Source: Gracilaria vermiculophylla (Eukaryota > Rhodophyta > Florideophyceae > Gracilariales > Gracilariaceae). Taken from it: DNA of 64,000 nt. The notes under the pieces are model-generated. The model saw nothing but the letters and a program-made list of their open reading frames with translations. It ran no database searches and was not told where the DNA came from. Location of the stretch: NCBI GenBank assembly GCA_019155205.2, contig JAHNZQ020000308.1, positions 2,103,038-2,167,037 on the forward strand, written 5' to 3'. Made by a program: the position numbers and the translations under genes. The number at the start of each line of letters is the position of its first letter. The stretch's first letter is position 1. This document shows, in pieces, positions 20,738 to 30,120 of the stretch.

Positions 20738-21474
20738 TTAATTAAAAAGGCACGCCGCGCTGGCGAAAGGAGAGGCTACTGCAATTGGCTGGCGGTCATC
20801 ACAGACGCCTTGTTGACCAAGAACTGGTGTTGCTGGTGATGGTGCCTGGCGCTTTGCAAGCAAATTTGTCGCCCATTGCAGCCGCAACCGTTCGTAAGGC
20901 TTGAGCATGAACAACTCGTTGTGAGTTGGTGGGGCGAACTGGGAGCGAAGCACCGCAGACCAGAGCGCGAGAGAAACTCGCTCCCTCCGCAGCCCGCAGT
21001 GGTGGGCAACGCGGCTCAGGTCAACATGGTCTGCGCGCGTGGCTGCGCGCGCGCGCTGGCACGCCCTGTCTCGCATTATGAGGGGCTCAGAACACAGCAC
21101 GCTTGTTGCAGGTGCAAGCGCCGTTGGCGCGTCGCGCCGTCGTCGGCCGCGGACGACGAGCGCACGCAAGACTGCGCGAGAAGCAACGCCCCTGGCCGTT
21201 TCTACCCGGGGCGACATCCGCCGTTAACTTGGGAAACACAGCAGCATGTTCTGTACGCTGTGCGCAGCGCACTTGTTTTGTGGATGGGAAGAGCTCACGG
21301 GGTTCAGGCACTTGGATCTTGATCACATCGAGATAACACTGTGCACACGCTGCACACATATGAGGGCGTACCCTTCGCACCTCACAAACATTCAAATATG
21401 TAACTTTTGCCGTGTGGATATGTGACGGAGACATTCCTGTCGGAAAGGAGGGATACAGTGCAGTCCTACTCACC
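20738..21474 (-). CDS. Possible small spliced gene (weak), C-terminal exons
   Basis: Tentative. A minus-strand frame ends at 21474 with ...GRITGGPLQRMHPTIM followed by a GTGAGT donor. Joining it in phase 0 to the acceptor GCTCCCAG at 20939-20940 gives FAPPTHNELFMLKPYERLRLQW... and a stop at 20738, for 66 further residues. The joined segment reads like a real basic protein, and a CpG island lies just upstream. Against it: the intron would be 535 nt, far longer than others here; the only in-frame ATG is inside the island at about 21.75 kb; and the same splice sites also join a different open frame. No family recognised. Confidence 0.25.
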
Positions 21475-22228
21475 ATGATAGTGGGGTGCATGCGTTGCAA
21501 GGGGCCGCCCGTGATGCGCCCATTCTGATTGGGAGGCTTGCGCAACACGCGCACATGAAACGAACAAGCTGTGCTTATTGTGCAGAAGCTGCCTGCAATT
21601 TGTATCCCGAGGGCAAAATTCCTGGGATTACTACGCGTGCTGTCGGCCGTCGACTTGAGCAAAAAGCATCGCGTGAAATCGCAGCCGTGTGAGCGCGGTG
21701 GGCGCACGCCTCCGCCCACGTGGGTGACGCCACGAGCAGCGCCCCCCATCCGCCGGCCACGCCGCGCACGTGTGCAAAGCACAAAGCGCGCACGCCGCGC
21801 ACCCCATCGCGCACGCGCCGCGCGCGCCGCGCCACCGCCTGCCGCGCCCGCGCGCGCGCGCAACGGGCTGTGTTCGACGGCGCGCGCAGATTCGGCTCCG
21901 CCGCACGCGCGCGCGCGTCTGTTGCGCCGCGCGCGTTTTTTGAGACGGGGGGCGCGCGCGCATTTGGCGCGAAACGGGGCGCGCCCGAAACTGCGCGCCA
22001 GTGGGGCGGCACCAGCGAATCAGTGTGCGCGCCTGCGCGCGGCGCGCGCGGCCTTGGCGCTGCGAGGCGCGCGGCCGCTGGCACCATCGCGTCGCGCTTG
22101 GGCAGGTGGCCGTCGGCTGCGTCCCGCGCGAGCCAAAGTGTGCTTTGCGCCGCACAATGTGCCAAGAGGCGAACGGCACATCAAAAGCCTTGTGCGCTGC
22201 GCTTGGCTCGCGCCCAATCCCCTTTCGC

Positions 22229-22460
22229 TCAAGCTTCTTTTTTCCGCGCCTCCGCTTCTGCGCACGCAGGGCGCATGGCGCGTTTCAGGTGAAGTAGGTT
22301 GTGCAATCGACGCTCGTGTTGTTTCAAAACGAGTCGTTTGAAATTTTCGTATTCAAACCATACCTGGTTTACAGCAACAGCTGACGCTGAGCGCTCTTGT
22401 ATCGCTTTTCAATTCCCTTTTACGTACCTTATTCAGCGCCCAAGTTGGCGAATCTAACAT
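22229..22460 (-). CDS. Possible 55-residue spliced protein
   Basis: Two short exons, 22428-22460 and 22229-22363, are joined in phase 0 across a 64-nt intron with the GTACGT donor typical of this genome and acceptor AAACCAG. The product starts MLDSPTWALNK and continues VWFEYENFKRLVLKQHERRL, then a basic/acidic helical tail ending RKKEA. The composition and the good splice sites suggest a genuine small helical protein, perhaps an organelle complex subunit, but I do not recognise the family. The frame is open upstream of the ATG to a pyrimidine-rich acceptor-like site (TTTTTTTGCAG at about 22565), so a further 5' exon is possible. Confidence 0.42.
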
Positions 22461-22950
22461 GAAACCACATGAAACCGCTTGCAATTTTGAACTTTTAACT
22501 GTGCATGTGTCGTGGTAGCCAATTAATATTACTCCGCAGAAAGGGTCCAGCACAGCACCGCCGCTGCAAAAAAAGCAGCGTCACATGTCTCGGCCCGAAA
22601 GCGCGTCGACAGCTCCCGATAATTACTGCACCCGCGCGGAGATGCGACAAGTACAGATCCCAAGCCCCGTAGCACTTGATGCTTTTCAGCTGTACACTAG
22701 CTCGTTGCAGCGCACACAAAGTACACACATTGCCCCACACACATCCACAAGCACAGTCACACTGTCGTCAAGTACTGTCTCGAACACGTTCTTCAAGCTA
22801 CACTGTTGTCGAGTTTTAAATCCATTCACGAATTGTCAGTTTAAGCTACATTGGCCATCGCAGCCCATTATCTACAAGTAAACACCTACAGTCTGCAGTT
22901 CTCCTTTGACAATCGGTCACACTCCTCTTCGTATCGCATCTTCCGCTACG

Positions 22951-22975
22951 ATTTACAAGTGTTACACTTGTAAAT
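22951..22975. repeat. Perfect 12-bp inverted repeat
   Basis: ATTTACAAGTGT and its exact reverse complement flank one base. It lies in the spacer about 700 bp downstream of AMT copy 2. It could form a hairpin in RNA of either strand or be a dyad protein-binding site. Confidence 0.85.
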
Positions 22976-23660
22976 ACACTGCGCCGCGAATTGTAAGAAT
23001 AAATGCATTCTAGTTCGTGATCCAGAGTTAGAAGATGCCATGTCACAGTTTTATTAAGACCAAGACTGTTTTCTGACCAACAGCAATTCTGCTCACAACT
23101 TCAGTTACAAGCAAACAATAACGAGAAAGAGCCATCAAAAACTCTATCCCCAAAGAGCATTTTATGCGAATAGCGGACGCCCTCTCGGAATATAACGCTT
23201 GTGTTCGGGGGTGTACTTTAGTCCACGCTCACTGGAAACTCACCAACTTGACAGTAAAGTAAAAAGTTTATAAGCTTTATATCGGAATTTGTGCACAGAA
23301 CTTACAAACAGCTGAACAGGTTGCGCCCCATGGCTACAACGAAAAAACACCTTCTACGAATTCGATAGCATTATGCAATAAAGAGAGCAACATAAATATT
23401 TGTGATCTCAGGCTCTGCGCTATCCACTTGGTCACTGATGCACCAATCAGATGGCGCGCCCGTTCAAGTATCCATCTGCCATTCGAACTCCAAAGTGTCC
23501 AAGTACAAAGTCCATCGACGTGGTTGCAGGCGGCGAACCCAAAGTGTGTTTTCACTAGGATTCACACTGGTGCTGGCGAAAAAAAGCACACTTTACTAGT
23601 TAGAGAGTTAAAACCACACCACGCCGACGACCATGAAGCCTTGCAGAAAGTACGCGTCGC

Positions 23661-25109
23661 TTAAACCTTGTCAACTTCTGTCGGAGCTCCCGGGTCCATG
23701 GCCAGCGAGTCCATGTCCTGTCTGGCGGCATCAGCGGCCACGTCCACGGCGTCATCGGGGTAGGCCACACCACCGTGCTTGGAGATATCATTTCCGATCA
23801 GCTCCTCTTCTCGGGAAATACGAAGAATACCTGCCACCTTCAGAACAAGGAAGAAGGGCACCAAAAGTACGAGAACCCAGGCGATGATGATCAGGCAGCC
23901 GACAAAGTTGGCAAGCAGCAGCTTTCCGTCGCCCTCGATGACGCCGGCATACGGGTTAGTGAAACCGGCAACCTCCTGAGCGCTCTTGCGGTTGAAAAAG
24001 CCAGCTGCAAGGCAGCCCCAAAACCCAGAAGCACCGTGAATGGGGAAGGCTTCGAGAGGGTCATCGATCTTGAACTTGAGAAGGAGCGTGGCAGCAACGA
24101 CGTATACAACGGCACCAATGGCGCCAATGATAACAGCGGCCCAAACGTCCACAAAAGCGCAGGAAGCAGTGATGGCAACCAGACCGGCGAGAATACCGTT
24201 GAGAACAGAGAGAAGGTCAAAGAAGTGATCCAAAACCTTCTTCAAAATGAGCGTGGTGAGACCTCCCACGGCACCAGCAATGGTGGTAGTGACGGCACAG
24301 CGCTGAACAGTGTTGAAGAGGCCACCGGTGATGCCGAGAGCGGAGCCCGGGTTGAAACCGTACCATCCGAACCAGAGCAGAAAAGTGCCGAGGGTGGCAA
24401 GAGTGGCAGAGTGACCCGGCAAGGGCATGGGCTTACCGTCGGAGTTGAAACGTCCGTAACGCGGACCGACGATGATGGCGCCGGCCAAGCCGGCGAAGCC
24501 ACCAACCATGTGAACAACCGAGCAGCCGGCAAAGTCAATCATGCCCTGGTCAAAGATGGTGGAGAGGAAGCCACCTCCCCAGACCCAATGGGACACAACC
24601 GGGTACACAAAGGAAGTGAGGAAGAAGGCGTAGCCCATGTAGGCATAGAAGGAAGTACGTTCAGCGACGGAACCAGACACAATGGTGGCGGCGGTAGCCG
24701 CGAAAGCCCATTGAAAGAAGAAGCTGGTGAAATCAGAAAAGGTTCCTTCCGCCGAGGAGCTGGAGAGAGCGTAATTGCCAGAGCCAATGAAACCCGGTGC
24801 GCGGCTATCGGGACCGTAAGCAAAAGCCCAGCCGAACAAATAGTAAGCGAGGGCGCCGACGCAAGCATCCAAGACGTTCTTTAGAAGCACGTTCTTGGTG
24901 TTCTTGGTACGGACGGAACCGGCTGTGAGCATGGCGAAACCACATTGCATGAGGAAGACGAGATAGCCGGAGAACAGGACAAACATGTTGTCAATGGCAC
25001 CGGCATGGTCCTCAACAGTGACGAACAGAGACACAAGGTCGGTGACGACTTTGGAGGAATTAAGGTGCATTTGGCCATTGGCCTGGAAGTAGTAATCAGC
25101 GACCTGCAT
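23661..25109 (-). CDS. AMT: Ammonium transporter (AMT/MEP/Rh superfamily), copy 2
   Basis: Paralogue of the AMT at 18312-19865 on the opposite strand. The 482-residue protein carries the same signature blocks: GFAMLTAGSVRTKNTKNVLLKN, SVAERTSFYAYMGYAF, VVHMVGGFAGLAGA, FGWYGFNPGSALG and FPIHGASGFWG with both pore histidines. Its C-terminal tail also has ILRISREEELIGND and a KHGGVAYP motif. Relative to copy 1 it lacks about 35 residues, mainly in the N-terminal loop and the tail. Third codon positions are almost all C or G, unlike copy 1, which suggests strong translational selection and hence high expression. Start ATG 25109. Confidence 0.97.
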   Translation of the reverse strand: MQVADYYFQANGQMHLNSSKVVTDLVSLFVTVEDHAGAIDNMFVLFSGYLVFLMQCGFAMLTAGSVRTKNTKNVLLKNVLDACVGALAYYLFGWAFAYGPDSRAPGFIGSGNYALSSSSAEGTFSDFTSFFFQWAFAATAATIVSGSVAERTSFYAYMGYAFFLTSFVYPVVSHWVWGGGFLSTIFDQGMIDFAGCSVVHMVGGFAGLAGAIIVGPRYGRFNSDGKPMPLPGHSATLATLGTFLLWFGWYGFNPGSALGITGGLFNTVQRCAVTTTIAGAVGGLTTLILKKVLDHFFDLLSVLNGILAGLVAITASCAFVDVWAAVIIGAIGAVVYVVAATLLLKFKIDDPLEAFPIHGASGFWGCLAAGFFNRKSAQEVAGFTNPYAGVIEGDGKLLLANFVGCLIIIAWVLVLLVPFFLVLKVAGILRISREEELIGNDISKHGGVAYPDDAVDVAADAARQDMDSLAMDPGAPTEVDKV

Positions 25110-26029
25110 TTTGAATGACGTATAGGCTGGATGATGCGCAGGAATCGCAAGCCTGGCTCTCTCTCCGGCAAGGCGGATGAGGAAATGGGGATAGCGGGGT
25201 GGGGGAAAAAGAAAGTAGAAAGGGGAATGGAAATGGCGTTAAGTACAGTACGTGAGTGTGGCCGGTGGTCATGACGGCAGATGAGGTTCGGGACAGCGTG
25301 ATTGGGGACAAGTAGATTATGTGTTTGAGAGCGTGTGGAACGGGACGAGTGAAACGGCCATGAACATTAATCAGCGAAGCGGTAGTTGTAATGCAGAAGA
25401 AAACAGTGTCTTTGAGGAAATTGACAAGCTTATGAAAAAGCAAGAGTAGGCGGGCTTTTGTCTCGGGCACAACGACTGATACTCGGAGAGAAGGTTACTA
25501 TAAATGGAGCAGTCGCGGCGGAGGGGATGGGGGGGTGGGTAAAATCGGCGCCCGTGGAGCGGGCGACGGGGACGGGCCACGAGGGGTCCGGGGCTGTAAG
25601 CGGCGGCGCGTGGGCGCGGCTGCCAGAAGGCGCAGCTCGGAGAGCACGCGGTGTGTCGAGTAGGAAGTGGCAGCGTGGAGAGCACGCGGTGGGTCAAGTT
25701 ATCTGCCAGTGGGTGGCGCGCGCTCAACTGTGCCGTGGACGGCGCGGTATGGACGGGAAGGAAAGCGCGGAAACGCGGAACGCGAGAGGAACGGGCGGCG
25801 ACCACGAGCCTCGCGCGCGCATGCGTGGCGGCGCAGTGCGCTCGGGCGACAGACGACGTGGAGACGTGACGGCAATCAAAAAGCGGCGAGTGACGCGTGT
25901 AACGGCGGCGCCGCGTCGCTTGCGGCACGTCGCGCGCGAACGCCGGCCACGGCGCGCCGTCGTTGCGAAAGACGCCGTTAAAAAACGCACGCCATTAAGG
26001 CGCGCGCCGCGCGCGGTGGCGCCTGCCCG
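25110..26029. promoter_or_regulatory. Promoter region of AMT copy 2 and CpG island
   Basis: Next to the AMT start lies pyrimidine-rich leader DNA (minus strand). A TTTATAGTA-like element sits about 385 bp upstream (around 25494-25502). The outer half (25.5-26.0 kb) is a CpG-rich island that abuts the stop codon of the DUF1995 gene. No gene is seen. Confidence 0.45.
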
Positions 26030-26887
26030 TTAGCCGCGCATGTACACGGCAAGGAAGCTGCGCACGCGATCCAGCACGCTACGCCCGCCGCCGCCGTCGC
26101 CGAACAGCGCTTCGTCCATCTGCTCGGTGCTTGGCGCCGCGTCGAAGCGCGTCTTCCACCGGTAGCCGTCGCCGTGCTCCTCCCACAGCTCCCACGCGCC
26201 CGGCCACTCGCGAAGCAGCACGCCGCCGCCCACCAGCCGCAGCACGAAGCCCGCCTCGAACGAGTCCAGCAGCTGCTTGCGAAGCCGCCGCGCGTTGAGC
26301 GACAACCCCGTCACGCCCATGTCCACCAGGTCCGCGTTGAGCACCAGCAGCGGCACGCCGGCCTCCAGCGCGCGCTCCGCCACCTGCCGCAGCGCCTCCA
26401 CCTCGCTGGCGCGCGGCGCCACCACGGCCACGGCCGCGGCCGCGTCGTCCACCGTGCCCTCGTCCATGCCCTCCAGCCGCAGCCCGGCCGCGTCGCCCAT
26501 GTCTCTGCGCGCCAGCGCCGCCGCCCCCGCGTCCGGCAGCAGCATCAGCACGTCGCCCTCACCTTCTCGCCGCATCGCCTCGCACACCTGCTGCGCGATT
26601 GGCACCGACCGCTTGAGCAGCGTATACGTCTCGTCGCCCGCCGTCGGGTCCAGCTGCACCGTCACGCGCATGCGCCCCGCGTCTACAGCGGCGCGCACGG
26701 CGCTGCCCGCGCGCCGACACGCGTCGCCGAGCGACGACGGCATGGTGACCGCGCGCCCCTCCGCCTCCGCCTCCGGCCGCGGCTCGCACGCCACCACGCG
26801 TGCCCGATGGAGCGCGCCCCCCCTGCAGCAGACGCGCGCGCGCCGCGGCGCGGCGCCGAGCGCCAGCGGTGCCGCAAACGCCATCAT
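26030..26887 (-). CDS. DUF1995-family protein, probably plastid-targeted
   Basis: 285-residue protein. The first 60 residues are Ala/Arg-rich and transit-peptide-like (MMAFAAPLALGAAPRRARV). The rest fits DUF1995: a start PSSLGDACRRAGSAVRAAVDAG, the MRVTVQLDP strand, LLPDAGAAALARRD, a central VDDAAAAVAVVAP strand and VPLLVLNADLVD. After these come FVLRLVGGGVLLREWPGAWELW and WKTRFDAAPS. In plants such proteins (for example LPA3-type) help photosystem II biogenesis; that role here is inference. The frame is open further upstream only to GTG, so the ATG pair at 26884/26887 is taken as the start. GC content is extreme (over 75 percent by eye). Confidence 0.78.
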   Translation of the reverse strand: MMAFAAPLALGAAPRRARVCCRGGALHRARVVACEPRPEAEAEGRAVTMPSSLGDACRRAGSAVRAAVDAGRMRVTVQLDPTAGDETYTLLKRSVPIAQQVCEAMRREGEGDVLMLLPDAGAAALARRDMGDAAGLRLEGMDEGTVDDAAAAVAVVAPRASEVEALRQVAERALEAGVPLLVLNADLVDMGVTGLSLNARRLRKQLLDSFEAGFVLRLVGGGVLLREWPGAWELWEEHGDGYRWKTRFDAAPSTEQMDEALFGDGGGGRSVLDRVRSFLAVYMRG

Positions 26888-27193
26888 TGTCGCGGCGGAG
26901 AAGCTGCCAGTCGCTGCGCGCCGTCGAGAAGCGCACCGCCGCGCGCATCTCCGCGCTCCGAAGCGCAACCGAGCGCCAGCGAAACGCACGACCAGCGCTC
27001 ACACGCGCACACATGCACACGCGCACACGTGCACACGTGCGCAGGTGCAGCCGCCTGCGCCCTGCGGCGCAAGCGGCACAGGGGCACGCGCGGGCGCGTC
27101 GCGCGCGGCTGAGCGCGTGGCGGTGGTGAAAGGCGCGCGTGGCGTGAGGGCGCCGCACCGTCCAGTTGACGCCAATGCTGCGCCTGACCCGAC
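26888..27193. promoter_or_regulatory. Divergent promoter DUF1995 / WDR20
   Basis: About 300 bp of CpG-rich DNA lie between two divergent starts. A short (CACACG/CACACA)-type run occurs at about 26999-27040. Confidence 0.5.
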
Positions 27194-28795
27194 ATGTCGG
27201 CGCTGCTGTCGCCGCCGCGTCCCGTTCGCACGCGCTTCAAGGTGCCCGGCGAGGGCTGCTACGAGCTGTCGGCCGACGTCGCCCCGCCCACGCCGCGCCC
27301 GCCTCCGCCCCCGCCCGTCAAGCCAGCGCCGCCCCCGCCGCCAGGCCCGCTCGGCCTCCCCTCCGTCACCAAACTCGCATTCGCCACCACCGACGTCGCC
27401 GTCCGCCCCTCCGAACACCCCGAGCAGGAATCCATCTTCTCCTTTCGCAAACTCACCGGCCTCACCTCCCTCACCTCCAAGTTCGCCGCCGACGACGAAC
27501 CTCCCCCGCCCCCGCCTTCCGCCGCGCCCGACCCTCTCCCCTTCGCCTCCGGCGTGCTGGCGTACAACGCTGCAGACGCCGTCGTGCTTCTCGATGTCGC
27601 CAACACCTCCGAGGAGCTTTTCTCCCTCACCCCACGCACCACCCCTACCGCCCATGCCATAACTGCCATCGACGGCCTCCGCCTGCTCGTCGGCAACGCC
27701 TCTGGAGAGGTTGTATACTACCCCGATCTGTCAGAGCGCCGCCGCACTGCCATGTCACCACCGCAATCCCATGTGTACAACAAAGACGGATCTTTAAACT
27801 CCTCGCGCGTCGTGGCAGTCAAGTGGCTTCCTCATTCCACCCACAAGTTTCTCTCTCTTCATCTCGACGGTGGAGTTATTGTGTACGACGACCGCATGAA
27901 GCCTTCCGTCATCCGTCCAGACGACAACACCAGAAGGCTCAGCAACGACGAGAGGCCAGACCGAGAGCGAGTTCGAGCCGGCGTCCACGAGATTCTCGTC
28001 ACCAACGTCAAGGGCAAGCGCAGCAACCCTGCCACCATGTGGCACATTGGACGCACCTCTCTGACTGATTGCGCATTTGCTCCCACCACTTCTGACTCTG
28101 CGACAGCGCTCGCCAGCACAGCGAGAGACGGCTACCTGCGAATCATCGACTTCAACAACCAGCTTATTACCATTGCATTTCGTTCTTATTTCGGCGCCCT
28201 GTTGTGCGTCGCATGGAGTCCGGATGGTAAATATGTTGCCACCGGCGGCGAAGACGATCTTGTGTCCATATTTTCCCCAAGCGAAGAGCGTCTTATCGCC
28301 CGCCTTGAAGGTCACACTTCGTGGGTTAGCGCCGTCGCCTGGGATCATACTTGCAAGCGAGAAGGAGCGTATAGACTGGGCAGCGCGGGTCAAGATGCTA
28401 AGCTTTTGCTGTGGGACTTTGATCTGGAAACTTTGCACCACCCTCAGAGAAACTCAATGACCAGAAGGCGATCCTATAGGGAAACTAATGGTGTTTCCAA
28501 TGGCGAGAGAAGGCAGAGCAAAATGTCTAGACTGCGGGGTCATGCCCAAGAACCAGAGCCTCATTCTCCGCTCATCGTGCCGGCGCCGGGAAGAGCAGAA
28601 GTTCCTGTTGTGGAGCCTGTTGTGGCGCACATTGCACATGGAGAGCCTCTCACAGATGTTTGGTTTTTGGATTGTGGGGTGTTTACTGCAGATGCCATTG
28701 GAGGGGTGAAGATGTGGAGTCGCCCACCCCAGCATATAGTTCCTGAGCTTTCACTTGGGAAAGGGCGCAGAAGAGGCGCTGGAGATTTGGATTAG
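27194..28795 (+). CDS. WDR20: WD40 protein of the WDR20/CreC family
   Basis: Beta-propeller protein. In animals WDR20 binds and activates USP12/USP46 deubiquitinases; fungal CreC does the same with CreB. The 533-residue protein has a Pro-rich N-terminus (28-55) and a KLAFATTDV start. WD repeats run from about 200 to the end. The diagnostic stretch is nearly invariant: LTDCAFAP, LASTARDGYLRIIDF, SYFGALLCVAWSPDGKYVAT, GGEDDLVSIFS, GHTSWVSAVAWD and RLGSAGQDAKLLLWD. A spacer of about 70 residues, rich in Arg and Ser, precedes the last repeat (HGEPLTDVWFLDCGVFTAD). The conserved start gives ATG 27194. It is single-exon. The partner deubiquitinase is not in this window. Confidence 0.93.
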   Translation: MSALLSPPRPVRTRFKVPGEGCYELSADVAPPTPRPPPPPPVKPAPPPPPGPLGLPSVTKLAFATTDVAVRPSEHPEQESIFSFRKLTGLTSLTSKFAADDEPPPPPPSAAPDPLPFASGVLAYNAADAVVLLDVANTSEELFSLTPRTTPTAHAITAIDGLRLLVGNASGEVVYYPDLSERRRTAMSPPQSHVYNKDGSLNSSRVVAVKWLPHSTHKFLSLHLDGGVIVYDDRMKPSVIRPDDNTRRLSNDERPDRERVRAGVHEILVTNVKGKRSNPATMWHIGRTSLTDCAFAPTTSDSATALASTARDGYLRIIDFNNQLITIAFRSYFGALLCVAWSPDGKYVATGGEDDLVSIFSPSEERLIARLEGHTSWVSAVAWDHTCKREGAYRLGSAGQDAKLLLWDFDLETLHHPQRNSMTRRRSYRETNGVSNGERRQSKMSRLRGHAQEPEPHSPLIVPAPGRAEVPVVEPVVAHIAHGEPLTDVWFLDCGVFTADAIGGVKMWSRPPQHIVPELSLGKGRRRGAGDLD

Positions 28796-29287
28796 CTTAC
28801 CTCTTCTACAATTGCGGATTAGTGCCAAAGTCAATTGAGGTGGTTTACTTGCACTTTCTTGAGGTTCTTTGTCGTGCCTTGTCTACGCCTCGTACCACCT
28901 CTCAATGCGTTTTGTGCCCTTCTATGGCGTCCCACTCAGTTCTTGAACGTGTTGAGTTTCTACGCCCACTTCTTACAAAACAAAGGACTGCTCTACCCCC
29001 GCAAGTCAGGGATTCGTAAACTAGTGTACAGACAGTGGAACAAAGAATCGCTCTACTCAAGTGCCTTAACATGTCTTTCGAGTTTTCCATACAGATAGAT
29101 CCAGATCATGATCCGTAATTATGGATCAGGGTACGATTCTGATACCTGACTTTCTTTGGAATTATAGCAGAGTTATCCGCTGCGTGGCGAACTATTCGTT
29201 GGAGCTGAAAACTCTTGAGGACATTCTTTCCACACGGGAAGAATACCAGCATAAAAAATGGGGGTCTAAAATTTAATCACATAGTGG

Positions 29288-29741
29288 ATGGAGCGTTTGC
29301 GATCATTGAAGTTCAAAAAAGGTTCACTGCAGACAAAAACTACCAGATCTGCAATTAAACTTCACCGTATTGTCGAAACTGATCGACAAGACCTTGAAAA
29401 AACAAGAGCCATTCGTCGAGAACCATGGCTGGGTGACGGATGGCAGTTCGTTGCAATGAATTTGCGAATGCTACATTGGTTTTCTGCCATGACAGCATTT
29501 AGGTTTGTCGAAGACGGAGAGTCTCACAATAGAAGACTGGTCAATGTAGCTCGTCGAATAGCAACATGTCATCCATTAGAACGGCTACTCCGTCAAGGAT
29601 TTGACAAGGTTCCCGCACCGACTGATTCCACCGATATAAAATGAAAAGCTTCTTGAAGCAATTTCTATGCCACCATTCCTAAAAGCAGGTGGAAGATATA
29701 AAAAATGGCAGAGTTTGTGGGAGAAACTTCGCGGCTTCTAG
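29288..29741 (+). pseudogene. Decayed coding fragment with frame breaks
   Basis: An ATG frame at 29288-29644 encodes 118 residues with a well-ordered globular look (LGDGWQFVAMNLRML, RIATCHPLERLLRQGFD). It stops at TGA, but the reading continues in the -1 frame with EKLLEAISMPPFLKAGG...WEKLRGF to a stop at 29741. Upstream, another frame reads HIVDGAFAIIEVQKRF before a stop. Together these suggest one longer gene broken by indels. No domain recognised; it may belong to a mobile element, because the structured segment follows directly. Alternative: chance open frames. Confidence 0.35.
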
Positions 29742-29784
29742 ATGTAGCGGTACGAAAAAGGCCGGTCATCACCATTCATTCATT

Positions 29785-30120
29785 ATGGGTGCTGTTGTGG
29801 CACACCCACTAGGTCGTGTGTGAGAGCCTAGACCAAAGGGACTCCGGGAGGCTCAAAAGTCCGAAGTAAAGGGTTTACTGAAAGGCTCGGTGAGTCGGCC
29901 TTAGTGGGGTGATCGGGTGCGTTCGATGCCTCTCTGTCGAGAGGCATCGGGAGGCTGCGAGCCGGGGTCTAAAAGCTAAATCTGAAGCCCTGCCTCTAGC
30001 GGAAACGGGTCAGCTAGAAAGTTACGAAACCACACGACGTCCAATGGCGTCGCTGTACGGCGAATAAAGTATAGGCCGGTACGTCTTGGCAGCTGTCCAC
30101 AGACAAGGCACAGTGCCACA
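29785..30120 (+). ncRNA. Hairpin-rich segment, candidate structured RNA
   Basis: Perfect pairings found by eye: GAGCC 29824-29828 with GGCTC 29850-29854, and GGACT 29839-29843 with AGTCC 29858-29862 (together an H-type pseudoknot). Others are GTAAA 29866-29870 with TTTAC 29874-29878; an 11-bp stem 29924-29934/29939-29949 with loop TGTC; TCTAGC 29995-30000 with GCTAGA 30013-30018; and CGACG 30035-30039 with CGTCG 30048-30052. A B-box-like GCGTTCGATGCC precedes the 11-bp stem. It matches no RNA family I know. It could be a 3' UTR of a retroelement. Confidence 0.3.

Larger units (their letters stand above)
19866..23660. other. Spacer between convergent ammonium transporter genes
   Basis: This 3.8-kb spacer includes a CpG island at about 21.65-22.23 kb with nearly pure GC runs. 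There are two possible small spliced minus-strand genes (20738-21474 and 22229-22460, listed separately), a perfect palindrome at 22951-22975, and otherwise AT-moderate DNA. The long frames inside the island are composition artefacts. The AMT 3' UTRs occupy both ends. Confidence 0.5.

Noticed and set aside
21087..22341. Several 190-260-codon ORFs on both strands in the AMT spacer
   Set aside because: They are Arg/Ala-rich frames created by CpG-rich DNA, overlapping each other in five frames.
23775..24884. 369-codon plus-strand ORF antisense to AMT copy 2
   Set aside because: It mirrors the biased third codon positions of the real AMT gene and has no domain.
29785..30120. SRP RNA, group II intron, RNase P or spliceosomal RNA identity for the hairpin segment
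   Set aside because: The CGGAAACGG element recalls SRP helix 8, but the flanking stem and Alu-domain motifs do not match; no domain V, CR-I/CR-V or U-RNA signature was found.
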